Shown here: positions 1 through 8,298 of the stretch, piece by piece
Layout: each line of letters starts with the position of its first letter
Position numbering within the stretch: position 1 is the first letter of the stretch
Assembly (NCBI GenBank): GCA_944321845.1
Contig: CALUMT010000025.1
Coordinates: 1-44,176 of the forward strand
Reading direction: 5' to 3'
DNA from: an uncultured Butyricimonas sp.
GTDB taxonomy: Bacteria; Bacteroidota; Bacteroidia; Bacteroidales; Marinifilaceae
Length of the DNA stretch: 44,176 bases
Notes under the pieces: generated by a model
Told to the model about the DNA's origin: nothing
Database searches by the model: none
What the model saw: the letters and a program-made list of their open reading frames with translations, nothing else
Translations under genes and position numbers: made by a program

Positions 1-56
1 AAGATGGTTCCGCATATAGGGCACTTCCTTCGGATATGATAATTTGCCTTTGCCAT
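1..56 (-). CDS. Partial 5' end of a zinc-ribbon-like protein (runs off left edge)
   Basis: An ATG at 56-54 on the minus strand opens a frame that reads MAKANYHIRRKCPICGTI before leaving the window. The CPxCG motif is half of a zinc ribbon. From memory, such N-termini occur in Bacteroidetes excisionase/HTH proteins encoded near integrases, but 18 residues are too few to name a family. A possible promoter box lies at 130-137 and a terminator (188-218) separates it from the upstream gene. Confidence 0.4.
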   Translation of the reverse strand, partial: MAKANYHIRRKCPICGTI

Positions 57-129
57 TTCTTACATATAATAAGGTATATGTCTTTAAGTTTAACTTCGTC
101 AACCTTTAAGTCGCGTGAACGATTTGGCG

Positions 130-137
130 CAAATTTA
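130..137 (-). promoter_or_regulatory. Candidate -7 box for the left-edge gene
   Basis: The minus strand reads TAAATTTG, a full match to the Bacteroidetes TANNTTTG -7 consensus. It lies about 75 nt upstream of the ATG at 56. A TTTG lies upstream but at 23-bp spacing, slightly long for a -33 partner. Confidence 0.4.
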
Positions 138-187
138 CGATAAAAATCCGAAATCAGAGCCAAATACACAAAGTTTAACAAAATAAA

Positions 188-218
188 AATCGGTGCAACT
201 CAATGAGTTACACCGATT
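188..218 (-). terminator. Intrinsic terminator after the truncated lipoprotein gene
   Basis: Arms AATCGGTG (188-195) and CACCGATT (211-218) continue inward as AACTC/GAGTT with one C-A mismatch and a 3-nt loop. On the minus strand the stem is followed by a T-rich run, so it terminates the leftward transcript. Confidence 0.8.
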
Positions 219-254
219 CGCTTATTATTGTTTATTTCTTTTTATCAGCCTTAC

Positions 255-896
255 TTAACTAAACTCGAAAAAAACAGAAGGAGGATTTACCAACAATTTC
301 TTTTCTCCCAATATCCGCAGGAACAAACTATTTACGCCCATGGAGAATTCTGCTTTTAACGAGTCTGTCATATTCTTTACCAACTCGTTCCCTCCATTTA
401 TTGCTAAATAATCATATCCTTTTTTCCCCCATAAATCATCATAGACTGTAACGACCTCCGTTTTACCTATTTCTGGATTCCAAATTCTTTGATTCTTTCC
501 CAATTTTAAATAAGAACATAACAGTATTTTCAATGGCATCCCTTTTTCAAGATATTCATCCGGATAATGAGCCAAGAACAAATCTTGAAACAATTGAACT
601 TGTTCCGCTACATAATTTGTATCTGCCTTATAACCGAGAAGTTTTCCTGTCAATTCATAATCCAACATCTCACTTTCTTCCCAGTCTGTATTATTCCAGT
701 ATAAATCTCTCTCGTCAAAATCATATAATGTATAGAACCCGTATTTTTCAAACCACTCTACAATACATTTATCGTATGGATGGTCACCTTGAGGTAAAGT
801 ATAAAATGGTTCTCCTTGAGACGACAACTTGATGTCCTCATCATAGCATCCCAACAAACACATGCAAATTCCTAATAATACGATATTTTTTTTCAT
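255..896 (-). CDS. Truncated SusD-neighbour lipoprotein (zinc metallohydrolase-like N-terminal part)
   Basis: The start is placed at ATG 896-894, giving MKKNIVLLGICMCLLGC, a clean lipoprotein signal with Cys17 followed by the acidic YDED, as in exported surface lipoproteins. The 213-residue product resembles the N-terminal part of the putative zinc-binding lipoproteins that often follow SusC/SusD. It ends at FFEFS, before any HExxH motif, and I see none. Past the stop, a different frame reads LSKADKKK-stop ending at 232, which may be the original lysine-rich C-terminus after an internal deletion. The start codon lies on the breakpoint of the truncated SusC gene and has lost its own leader. 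Family assignment is from memory and moderate; being non-functional is inference. Confidence 0.55.
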   Translation of the reverse strand: MKKNIVLLGICMCLLGCYDEDIKLSSQGEPFYTLPQGDHPYDKCIVEWFEKYGFYTLYDFDERDLYWNNTDWEESEMLDYELTGKLLGYKADTNYVAEQVQLFQDLFLAHYPDEYLEKGMPLKILLCSYLKLGKNQRIWNPEIGKTEVVTVYDDLWGKKGYDYLAINGGNELVKNMTDSLKAEFSMGVNSLFLRILGEKKLLVNPPSVFFEFS

Positions 897-1404
897 AGAA
901 CTTACCATCAATCCCGGAAGTAGTACCCAAAAATACATCTCCCTCTTTCAGGAAAATCGTCACGCCCGGCAGAGGTTTCTTCTTGGTGTCTGTCACCTTA
1001 CCCGTGATTTTTATGGCCTTGACTTTCTCCTTGTCATCCTGAGCCAATGCCCGGATTAAAATGACATTGTCTTCCATGCGCCAGGTCAGTCGGGTGCCGG
1101 ACAAAAGCGCCTCCATCACCTCGTCAACGGAAGCATCCGTCACCTTCAAATCCCGCTTGCCATAACGCTCCAGTTCATCTACCTTGTACAAAAACTGGTA
1201 ATCAAATACTTTTCTTAACTCCTGAACGATTTCCACCAGCGAACGCTGCTCGATGGACAAGTTCACCTTAGCTTGTTGCGAATACCCTTTCACTGAAAGA
1301 GCAAACGAACTCAAGAACAATAGAAATACTCCTAATCGGGTCATGTTTCGAATTTTTAACACAGTCCTTTCTCGAAAAAGAACCACATGTTCTTCTTTTT
1401 CCAT
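841..1404 (-). pseudogene. Truncated SusC-family TonB-dependent receptor (N-terminal fragment)
   Basis: The 187-residue frame has a signal segment (about residues 20-42), an STN/secretin-like signalling domain (about 45-115) and the start of a carboxypeptidase-regulatory-like domain containing GKVTDTKKKPLPGVTIFLKEG. Homology stops at GTTSGIDGKF (about residue 168); the remaining residues are out-of-frame sequence of the next gene. An intact SusC with this start would be about 1000-1150 residues with plug and barrel, all missing here, and no SusD follows. The STN domain normally signals to FecR, so the fragment cannot transport and probably cannot gate its sigma factor. It lies 79 bp after the FecR gene. 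Confidence 0.85.
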
Positions 1405-1449
1405 ACATTTGTTTTTATTAAGTTTATACTAGGAACAAACGTTTCCCGG

Positions 1450-1475
1450 ACGGAAGGAGGTAGGAGCCCTTCCGT
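1450..1475. other. Intercistronic hairpin between FecR and the SusC remnant
   Basis: Perfect 8-bp arms ACGGAAGG (1450-1457) and CCTTCCGT (1468-1475). The T-run TCGTTTTTTC follows on the plus strand, so it could terminate plus-strand transcripts or serve as an mRNA stem between the minus-strand fecR and susC. The intact locus has a comparable stem at 19708-19725 in the same place. Confidence 0.5.
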
Positions 1476-1483
1476 TCGTTTTT

Positions 1484-2650
1484 TCAGTTTATTCCGATTG
1501 TCACACAATTCTCTTTGATATCTATCCGAACCCCGGCAACCTCCTCTATCATCCGCACGATTCTCGTGAAATCATCGTACTTGGCCAGATCACCCGTGAA
1601 CCGGTAATACCGTACGGCATCATCCCGGTAAACAACCTGAATATCGTACCACATCTTCAACCGGTCCATAATATATTCCAGGGTCTCGTTCTCGAATATG
1701 AATTTTCCAGACTTCCAGGATGAGTATATACTGGCATCCACATCCCGACAAAGATAGGTTTTCCGTTCCTTGTCAAACACCAGCTGCTGATCCGGCCGGA
1801 TAATCTCACTCCCCTGGGGCAGAATCACCTCCACACTCCCCTCTTCCAGGGTGGTAGCTACCTGATGATCCATCCCGTACGCGGAGACGTTAAAACGTGT
1901 ACCCAACACACGCACGCTCACCTCTTCCGTTCGCACGATAAAAGGATGCAGGGAATCCTTCGCCACCTCGAAATAAGCCTCTCCTTCCAAATAAACCTCC
2001 CGGGTATCTTCCCGGAAGTCAACCGGGTAACGCAAGCGAGTACTGCTGTTCACCCAAGCAATCGTCCCGTCGGCCAACCGCACCTTGTACTCCGTACCCC
2101 GGGGAACAACGAGCGTGTTAAAGCGCACCTCCTTAACCTGCCCGTTGCTTTCTCCCGTGTACGACAACAACTCTTTCCCCCGCTCCACTCGTATATGTTT
2201 TTTAGCTTGTGTAATGGAATCCAAATCATGCAGATTAACCTGTTCCCCGGAATCGAAAATCAATTGCACTTCCCCTTCGGCCAACTTGATGGCAGGAGGA
2301 ACTGATATTCCCATCTGTTTCTCCGGTTGGAAATGGAAATGTAATGCCACGGACACACCCAACAAGATCAGTCCCGTTGCGGCATATCCCATCCAACGAC
2401 GCCAGGGACGAACCCGAAGCGTGCGCCGACGGTAAAAACGTTCCAGCTGCCGGTCCACTTCCTCCCGGCTATAAGGGCCCCTTCCCTGCCCCAGGGAATA
2501 TCCCCGGGCAATTTCCTCGTACAGGCGGGCATTTTCCCCGGAGGCATCCCGCCACCGTTGCAACATCTCCCGTTCTTCCTCGGAAAGCATCCCGGAAAGA
2601 TCTTTAGCGATCCATCGGGCTATATCGAATGACTCTTTTATTCCTGACAT
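1484..2650 (-). CDS. FecR-family anti-sigma factor
   Basis: 388 residues with the classic order: cytoplasmic N-terminal sigma-binding part (1-85, including an ARWIAKDLSGMLSEEE stretch), one transmembrane segment near 87-107, then the periplasmic FecR domain (VPRGTEYKVRLADGTIAWVNSSTRLRYP, GEAYFEVAKD, FIVRTEEVSVRVLGTRFNVSAYG) and a C-terminal STN-like DUF4974 region (EYIMDRLKMWYDIQVVY). Such proteins hold an ECF sigma factor until a TonB receptor's STN domain signals. The gene is intact, but its sigma partner upstream carries a stop codon and its receptor downstream is truncated, so it probably has nothing left to regulate. The 366-bp gap from the sigma gene is longer than usual for such pairs. 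Confidence 0.9.
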   Translation of the reverse strand: MSGIKESFDIARWIAKDLSGMLSEEEREMLQRWRDASGENARLYEEIARGYSLGQGRGPYSREEVDRQLERFYRRRTLRVRPWRRWMGYAATGLILLGVSVALHFHFQPEKQMGISVPPAIKLAEGEVQLIFDSGEQVNLHDLDSITQAKKHIRVERGKELLSYTGESNGQVKEVRFNTLVVPRGTEYKVRLADGTIAWVNSSTRLRYPVDFREDTREVYLEGEAYFEVAKDSLHPFIVRTEEVSVRVLGTRFNVSAYGMDHQVATTLEEGSVEVILPQGSEIIRPDQQLVFDKERKTYLCRDVDASIYSSWKSGKFIFENETLEYIMDRLKMWYDIQVVYRDDAVRYYRFTGDLAKYDDFTRIVRMIEEVAGVRIDIKENCVTIGIN

Positions 2651-3016
2651 ATTTTCTGCCTTTTCTTATAAAGACGACATCCCCCGCGAGGTGGGTGAAT
2701 CAATTTTCTACTTTTTTTTTATTTTCCCTCAAAAATAATACATTTTTCTCCTCCACAATCCATCAAGTACCAATCTACCAACACATTAACAACTCACACT
2801 TATCACAAAATTTCTCCATCTCTCATTTATCTTCACCCTAACTTCGCTCTTAAGTCGCTCTTCCTTCGCCCCTTAGCCTTCTTTGGAACGGTTCAGTAAC
2901 GGTTCAGCAACCGTAAACATGGGTTCAAAAACCGATTTCAGAAATGTTGTAATAACATTTTTCAGGGGAATGGGAGAAGAAGGAGTATAAAAAGGAAAGC
3001 GTTGCCGGTCGATGAA
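2651..3016. other. Intergenic region with tandem 11-mers between sigma remnant and fecR
   Basis: No gene seen. Two tandem 11-mers AACGGTTCAGT (2889-2899) and AACGGTTCAGC (2900-2910) are followed by AACCG (2911-2915), so CGGTT/AACCG also forms an inverted pair, and by GGTTCAAAAACC (about 2924-2935). The rest, towards fecR, is AT-rich. The repeats could be an operator or leftover of a repeat element. Confidence 0.45.
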
Positions 3017-3553
3017 TCACAACTGCTCTAACAAAAAAAAGAGAAAAATGACATACTCGTTGGCCAATAACTGACGCAAGGTGGCGTAGCCATTCTTTTT
3101 CAGCGTCTTGACGGTGTTAACGGAAATCCCAAGCTTTTCCGCCACCTCGTTATTCGAGTCACCATCCATGCACATGAGCACGATTTGCCGCGTTTGCCAA
3201 GGTAGTTTGTCAATAGCCGCGTACAAGATACGATAAGTTTCTTCCCGGATGACTTCCCCCAGGAAGGATTCCTCCGCCTCATCCTGTTGACGGGAATAGT
3301 CCAGGTAATTCTCCGCGGCCTTTTGCCGTTTCAACTGGTCCATGCACAAATTGCGGGCCGACACGTAGAGGAAGGCTTTGGCATTATCCGTCGTCTTGAA
3401 TTCCTCTCAACGCTCGTACAAGCGCATGAATACTTCCTGAGCCATATCGGATACATCATCACTACGCTTCAACACCCGCCCGATAAACAGGCAGGCCGGA
3501 TTGAAAAAAGCCCTGAAAAATTCGTCAAATCCGCTTTTGCGCTCCATGGTCAT
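3017..3553 (-). pseudogene. ECF sigma-70 factor interrupted by an in-frame TGA
   Basis: Reading from ATG 3553 (or 3547) the frame gives MTMERKSGFDEFFRAFFN, a region-2 stretch with DDVSDMAQEVFMRLYER, then TGA at 3409-3407, then EEFKTTDNAKAFLYVSARN and a full region 4 (DKLPWQTRQIVLMCMDGDSNNEVAEKLGISVNTVKTLKKNGYATLRQLL). No frame change is needed; a single base, probably TGG (Trp) to TGA, breaks it. Related sigma factors often have an aromatic residue at this point. A GTG at 3364 could start a region-4-only fragment, but that would not direct transcription alone. It heads the fecR/susC remnant locus. Confidence 0.85.
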
Positions 3554-3694
3554 TTCGATTAATTAGCAATAATTAGCCGGAACAAATGTAAGAAAAAATA
3601 TAAAATAACAACATTTTCAATCAAAAAGGCCGATAAACATGGACACTCACGGAAAAGGGAGTCGACCACTCTCGCGAAGATTAGGAATTATTTA

Positions 3695-3702
3695 TATCTT
3701 CG
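3695..3702 (+). promoter_or_regulatory. -7 box of prfC
   Basis: TATCTTCG, a common variant of the Bacteroidetes TANNTTTG box, 22 nt before the prfC start codon. Confidence 0.5.
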
Positions 3703-3724
3703 CGCATCAAAAAGCGGAGATATT

Positions 3725-5302
3725 ATGGGATTTAAGGAAGAAATCGCGAGACGGCGCACGTTTGGCATTATCAGCCACCCGGATGCCGGTAAAACAACGT
3801 TAACCGAGAAATTATTGCTATTCGGGGGAGCTATCCACGTGGCAGGAGCTGTTAAATCGAACAAAATCAAGAAAACCGCCACATCGGACTTCATGGAAAT
3901 CGAGCGGCAACGTGGTATATCGGTTGCCACCTCGGTAATGGGATTCGAGTACAAGGATGTAAAAATCAATATTCTGGATACACCGGGACACCAGGACTTC
4001 GCCGAGGACACGTTCCGCGTGCTGACGGCCTGCGACAGCGTGATTATCGTTATCGACTCGGCCAAGGGTGTGGAAACCCAGACGAGAAAACTGATGCAGG
4101 TGTGCCGCATGAGAAAGACCCCGGTAATCGTGTTCATGAATAAACTGGACCGCCCGGGACAGGACCCGTTCGACTTGCTGGACGAGGTGGAAAAAGAACT
4201 GCAGATACACGTTACCCCGCTCAGTTGGCCTATCGGCAACGGGGATATGTTTAAAGGTATCTACAATATCCACCGGGAGAATCTTTGCCTGTATTCGGCC
4301 AGTATCCAAACCATACAGGAAGGTATCGAGATCAACGACATCATGTCCGAGGAACTGGACGAGCATATCGGGGATCGGGCTGCCGGCAAATTGCGAGAAG
4401 ACCTGGAGTTAATCCGTGAAGTATACCCCCCGTTGAACCGGGAGGAATACCTGGAGGCGAAAGTGGCCCCCGTGTTCTTCGGTTCCGCCTTGAATAATTT
4501 CGGTATCCGGGAGATGCTGGACTGCTTCATCGAGATAGCACCTTCACCCCTACCCCGGGAGACGGAGGAACGCATGGTGTACCCGGATGAAGAGAAATTC
4601 ACGGGATTCGTTTTCAAGATCCACGCGAACATGGACCCCAATCACCGGGACCGTATCGCTTTCGTGAAGGTATGCTCCGGTACTTTCCTCCGAAACACGA
4701 ACTACTACCACGTGGGACTGGGGAAAAATTTAAAATTCTCGACCCCGACGGCATTCATGGCCTCGAAGAAATCCATTATTGACGAGGCATACCCGGGAGA
4801 TATCGTCGGATTGCACGATACGGGGAACTTCAAGATCGGGGACACGCTGACGGAAGGCGAGAAACTGCACTTCAAGGGAATTCCTTCTTTCTCTCCGGAA
4901 TTGTTCAAGTATATCGAGAATGCCGACCCGATGAAGTCAAAACAATTGGCCAAAGGTATCGACCAATTGATGGACGAGGGTGTTGCCCAATTGTTCGTGA
5001 ATCAATTCAACGGGCGCAAGATTATCGGGACGGTGGGAGCCTTGCAGTTCGAGGTTATCGAGTACCGTCTGCTGCACGAGTACGGGGCAGCCTGCCGCTG
5101 GGAAGGTATCAACCTATACAAGGCCTGCTGGATAGAGGCTTTGGATAAAGCGGAACTGGAAGATTTCAAACTACACAAGGCCCAATACCTCGCCAAGGAC
5201 AAATGGGGTCGGGATGTATTCCTCGCCGAATCGCAATACATGCTGCAAATGGCCCAGACCAACTACAAGAAACTGGTATTCCACTTCACCTCGGAATTCT
5301 AA
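3725..5302 (+). CDS. prfC: Peptide chain release factor 3 (RF3 GTPase)
   Basis: 525 residues, the usual RF3 length. It is a cytoplasmic translational GTPase that removes RF1/RF2 from the ribosome after termination. Visible G motifs: P-loop SHPDAGKT (17-24), DTPGHQDF (G3), [10 protein letters not shown] (G4), followed by RF3-specific domains II and III ([35 protein letters not shown]). It stands alone, preceded by a -7 box and followed by a bidirectional terminator shared with the convergent ferritin gene. Confidence 0.96.
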   Translation: MGFKEEIARRRTFGIISHPDAGKTTLTEKLLLFGGAIHVAGAVKSNKIKKTATSDFMEIERQRGISVATSVMGFEYKDVKINILDTPGHQDFAEDTFRVLTACDSVIIVIDSAKGVETQTRKLMQVCRMRKTPVIVFMNKLDRPGQDPFDLLDEVEKELQIHVTPLSWPIGNGDMFKGIYNIHRENLCLYSASIQTIQEGIEINDIMSEELDEHIGDRAAGKLREDLELIREVYPPLNREEYLEAKVAPVFFGSALNNFGIREMLDCFIEIAPSPLPRETEERMVYPDEEKFTGFVFKIHANMDPNHRDRIAFVKVCSGTFLRNTNYYHVGLGKNLKFSTPTAFMASKKSIIDEAYPGDIVGLHDTGNFKIGDTLTEGEKLHFKGIPSFSPELFKYIENADPMKSKQLAKGIDQLMDEGVAQLFVNQFNGRKIIGTVGALQFEVIEYRLLHEYGAACRWEGINLYKACWIEALDKAELEDFKLHKAQYLAKDKWGRDVFLAESQYMLQMAQTNYKKLVFHFTSEF

Positions 5303-5320
5303 AAATAAAGACACGAAAAA

Positions 5321-5341
5321 AGGCTTCTTTTACAGAAGCCT
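5321..5341. terminator. Bidirectional terminator between prfC and ferritin
   Basis: AGGCTTCT (5321-5328) and AGAAGCCT (5334-5341) with a 5-nt loop. A-run on the left and T-run on the right, so it works for both convergent genes. Confidence 0.9.
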
Positions 5342-5367
5342 TTTTTCATACTGTCATAGTGGCAGTT

Positions 5368-5850
5368 TTAGCGTTTGCCAAGAGCGTGATCAACGATGGC
5401 AATGTGGCATTCCCCGTAACGGTTCAGATCGTCCAGAATCTTCTTGGCAGTAGATTCTTCTTCCACTTGTTCACGTACGAACCAGAAAAGGAAATCACGG
5501 GAAGCGTGATCCTTGTCCCCTTCGGCAATATTCATCATGTTGTCGATCATGGCTGAAACCTTGCACTCGTGGTTATATACCTGTTCAAAAGCGGCGATAG
5601 GACCTTCCCAAGCGGTAGGTACTGCATCGATTTGACCGATAGTAACATCAGCACCCCGATCAATGGCGTAATCAATCATCTTGTGAGCGTGTTCCATCTC
5701 TTCTTCTGCCTGTTTTTTCATCCAATGAGCGAAACCGTCCATTCCTTCCTTCTGGAAATAGACAGCCATGGAAAGATAAAGATTGGATGACCACATTTCG
5801 GCATTGATCTGCTTGTTGAAAGCCTCTGCTAAATTTTTAGTTAGTTTCAT
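5368..5850 (-). CDS. ftnA: Non-heme bacterial ferritin
   Basis: 160 residues forming the four-helix ferritin fold. Ferroxidase ligands visible include Glu18, Glu51 and His54 (AEEEMEHAHKM) and the Glu of the fourth helix (EEESTAKKILDDL). It oxidises Fe(II) and stores it as a mineral in a 24-mer shell in the cytoplasm; in anaerobes it also limits Fenton chemistry after oxygen exposure. The start MKLTKNLAEAFN is typical of the family. Single gene, convergent with prfC. Confidence 0.95.
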   Translation of the reverse strand: MKLTKNLAEAFNKQINAEMWSSNLYLSMAVYFQKEGMDGFAHWMKKQAEEEMEHAHKMIDYAIDRGADVTIGQIDAVPTAWEGPIAAFEQVYNHECKVSAMIDNMMNIAEGDKDHASRDFLFWFVREQVEEESTAKKILDDLNRYGECHIAIVDHALGKR

Positions 5851-5968
5851 GATATTTCTCGTTTAATTATTAATATTCTTTTCATACTACTAAGCATTGG
5901 TCAAAAATCATGCCAATAATATCAAAATCCTCACCGGGCAATAAATAAAATAATTATATGAATTTTAG

Positions 5969-5999
5969 TTGTTTTTGTAATTCCTTTTTCCTAGCTTTG
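5969..5999 (+). promoter_or_regulatory. Promoter of the small secreted-like gene at 6017
   Basis: TTG (5969-5971), 20-bp spacer, TAGCTTTG (5992-5999), a full TANNTTTG match. It leaves a very short 5' leader before the ATG at 6017. Confidence 0.5.
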
Positions 6000-6016
6000 A
6001 GAAAAATAAAAAAATT

Positions 6017-6388
6017 ATGGTTCGGTACATCTTACATAGCTTCCTGATTCTCGTGATGGCGCAGTTGGCGAATATCACGGGAGGAGTTATCATGACCGAG
6101 CTACAGCGGGGCCAGATTCAGCACGAGATAAGTTCGCTGGCCACGATAGACCTAACCCAAAAATTTCAAATTCCCGTTTTACAAGACATCCCTGTCACGC
6201 CGACCGAGACGGTCCGCCTGCCAGAACGCGAATTGACGGCAAGAGTACGCCGACTATCCGAAGGAATGCTGTTCCCCTGGGAAATAGCGGCGGAAAACAA
6301 TCTTCCGGGCAAAAACATGGAGACATGCAGCACACCGTGTCAAAGCCAGGATAGGTATTTTCATGAACTCTGCCGTCTGATCATTTGA
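6017..6388 (+). CDS. Small protein of unknown function with N-terminal hydrophobic segment
   Basis: 123 residues that I do not recognise. Residues 4-25 (YILHSFLILVMAQLANITGG) are hydrophobic and could be a signal peptide or membrane anchor. The middle is proline/arginine-rich (QIPVLQDIPVTPTETVRLPE). The C-terminal part has three cysteines (ETCSTPC and HELC) that could form a disulfide or bind metal. The strong -7 box just upstream and normal codon use support a real gene. It is followed by a hairpin with a T-rich run (6420-6450). No neighbour suggests a role. Confidence 0.5.
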   Translation: MVRYILHSFLILVMAQLANITGGVIMTELQRGQIQHEISSLATIDLTQKFQIPVLQDIPVTPTETVRLPERELTARVRRLSEGMLFPWEIAAENNLPGKNMETCSTPCQSQDRYFHELCRLII

Positions 6389-6419
6389 TTTCCGAGAGAC
6401 AGAAACGCCCCAGTTTCAA

Positions 6420-6450
6420 ATGAGGAAATCCTTTCTCATGAAAATTTTTA
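6420..6450 (+). terminator. Probable terminator after the 6017 gene
   Basis: ATGAG-G-AAA ... TTT-CTCAT (6420-6439) with one bulged G, then GAAAATTTTTATTT. The small stem makes this moderate. Confidence 0.45.
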
Positions 6451-6503
6451 TTTATCCTTTATTAAACAATGCCGGTAGTCCGGCACACAAACTCACACAC
6501 ACT

Positions 6504-6818
6504 ATGAAAACACTAATTAATTTCAAGAAACGGGAAGGGGAAAATAATTTTGAATTATTTTTCGAATCCAACGATTTACCAAGAGTGCAGTATTTCTTAG
6601 AAACCAAGCAATTTGATGACCTGATGCGGTTAAGTCACAAGGAAAAGGACGAAACGGATATCCAATTGCGCCTTGAACTCTCCCGGGGAGGCAAACGCTT
6701 CACGGCTCAATTATTCGAGTATTTCAGCACGACTTACGAGGCCATCTCCCCTCTCATGGAGTTCAGTACCAAAGAAGCCTTGTCTGCTTGTGGAGGTATT
6801 AATGCCTTGAGAGCATAA
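6504..6818 (+). CDS. Conserved-looking 104-residue cytoplasmic protein, unknown function
   Basis: The start MKTLINFKKREGENNFELFF at 6504 is preferred; the longer frame from 6420 would read through the upstream terminator. The protein is charged and soluble with no signal or membrane segment. It has an alternating acidic/basic middle (RLSHKEKDETDIQLRLELSRGGKRF) and an alanine-rich end with one cysteine. I do not recognise a domain. A small hairpin GCCGG-TAGT-CCGGC (6471-6484) lies in its leader. It ends at a bidirectional terminator shared with the MATE gene. Confidence 0.6.
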   Translation: MKTLINFKKREGENNFELFFESNDLPRVQYFLETKQFDDLMRLSHKEKDETDIQLRLELSRGGKRFTAQLFEYFSTTYEAISPLMEFSTKEALSACGGINALRA

Positions 6819-6848
6819 CGGTCAATTAGAAGGTTTAACCATAAAAAA

Positions 6849-6866
6849 AGCTCCATTCCTGGAGCT
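6849..6866. terminator. Bidirectional terminator between the 6504 gene and the MATE gene
   Basis: AGCTCCA (6849-6855), 4-nt loop, TGGAGCT (6860-6866), flanked by an A-run and a T-run. Confidence 0.9.
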
Positions 6867-6896
6867 TTTTTATCGTTTATATAACCCGTAATTCGT

Positions 6897-8258
6897 TCAA
6901 ACAAGACGCTTGGAATCAAACAAGCCTTTCCGATAGAAATAGAACAATGTTCCTAAAGTGACAAGAACGGAAACAGCATCCGCCACTGGCATACTTGCCC
7001 ATACACCGTTAATACCCCAGAAACGAGGTATAATCAATAAACCGGGTATCAAGAACAACAACTGCCGGGAAAGAGACAGGAAGATGGAAACCTTAGCCTT
7101 ACCGATAGACTGGAAGAAATTGGTTATCACGATTTGGGCTCCCACCAACGGGTAAAGAACACAGACAATGCGCATACCGATTTTGGCCATATCGGTTAAT
7201 TCGCTATGATCCGTAAACATAGCCACGATATAACCGGGAAATACTTCCGCCATCAGGAAACCGAATGTCATGATTCCCACTCCCGCGGTCACGGCATAAC
7301 GTAAGGTTTTCAATACTCGATCCATGCGCAAAGCCCCATAGTTATACCCGATAATCGGCTGCATTCCCTGTGTCAGTCCAACTTCAATCATCACGAAGAG
7401 CATCACCACCCGATTCACGATACCATAGGCTCCGATGGCATAGTCGCCCCCGTACTTTTGGAAACTGGTATTCAAAATAATCACGATGATACAGGAGCAG
7501 ACATTCATCAGGAAAGGCGACATGCCGATAGAAGTGATATTGGAAATAATCCGGCCATCCAGGTGAAAGATGCCCCGTTTGAAATGGATCACGCTGTTTT
7601 TATTGAAAAAATGGTTGAGAATCCAAAGCAAACCGCAAGCCTGCGAGATAAGAGTTGCCACTGCCGCTCCTTTTATTCCCCACCCCAGGGAGAATATGAA
7701 TATCGGGGCAAGAATAATGTTCACGAAAACGGTCACCAAAGAAGTAAGCATCGCTTTCTTGGGATACCCGGATGCCCTCATCAGGTGATTCAACCCGATA
7801 AAAGTAAAAGAAAGCGGATTTCCATACAGCAACACCGCCATAAAGTCGTAAGCGTAAGGCAAGGTTTCATCACTTGCCCCAAAGAATCGCAGAATAGGTT
7901 CCAGGAACAAATGGGTCAATCCCCCGAACAAAATACCGAACACGATGCACAACACGGTAACATTGCCCAGCACACGGGTCGCTTTATTCGTATCCTTCTG
8001 TCCCAGGAAAATTGAACTGATGGTTGCCCCACCGATCCCGAACAAGGTACAAAAAGCGATGATCAGGTTCATCAGGGGAAAAGTGATGGCTAAACCGGAA
8101 ATGGCCAACGGCCCCACACCATGCCCGATAAAAATACTGTCAATGATGTTGTAAAGGGAGGTAACGGTCATCCCGATAATGGCAGGGATAGAATACTGCA
8201 ACAGCAACTTCCCCACCGGTTTTGTTTCTAAGATAAGTGTAGCATTTAATGTTGACAT
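6897..8258 (-). CDS. MATE-family multidrug/Na+ efflux transporter
   Basis: 453 residues with about twelve hydrophobic segments arranged as two six-helix repeats. The first repeat starts PVGKLLLQYSIPAIIGMTVTSLYNIIDSIFIGHGVG, and the second contains GYNYGALRMDRVLKTLRYA, both typical MATE signatures (NorM/MepA-like). It exports cationic compounds across the inner membrane using a Na+ or H+ gradient; the substrate cannot be told from sequence. It is divergent from the HD-domain gene with a 65-bp spacer between start codons. Confidence 0.93.
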   Translation of the reverse strand: MSTLNATLILETKPVGKLLLQYSIPAIIGMTVTSLYNIIDSIFIGHGVGPLAISGLAITFPLMNLIIAFCTLFGIGGATISSIFLGQKDTNKATRVLGNVTVLCIVFGILFGGLTHLFLEPILRFFGASDETLPYAYDFMAVLLYGNPLSFTFIGLNHLMRASGYPKKAMLTSLVTVFVNIILAPIFIFSLGWGIKGAAVATLISQACGLLWILNHFFNKNSVIHFKRGIFHLDGRIISNITSIGMSPFLMNVCSCIIVIILNTSFQKYGGDYAIGAYGIVNRVVMLFVMIEVGLTQGMQPIIGYNYGALRMDRVLKTLRYAVTAGVGIMTFGFLMAEVFPGYIVAMFTDHSELTDMAKIGMRIVCVLYPLVGAQIVITNFFQSIGKAKVSIFLSLSRQLLFLIPGLLIIPRFWGINGVWASMPVADAVSVLVTLGTLFYFYRKGLFDSKRLV

Positions 8259-8298
8259 AACAATGTTTTTTGCTGTGCAAAATTACGGAAATAATTGG

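Noticed and set aside
255-1404. Overlapping SusC-fragment and lipoprotein frames as a genuine overlapping gene pair
   Set aside because: The overlap is explained by a deletion that ends SusC homology at the lipoprotein ATG; the extra residues are only the lipoprotein read in another frame.
3407-3409. TGA as a recoded Trp or selenocysteine codon in the sigma gene
   Set aside because: TGA serves as a normal stop elsewhere in the window (for example at the ends of the COG2122 and leader ORFs), there is no nearby selenocysteine element, and the whole locus is decaying.
5203-5790. Plus-strand frames opposite the ferritin gene
   Set aside because: They are antisense shadows of ftnA and of the terminator between the two genes.
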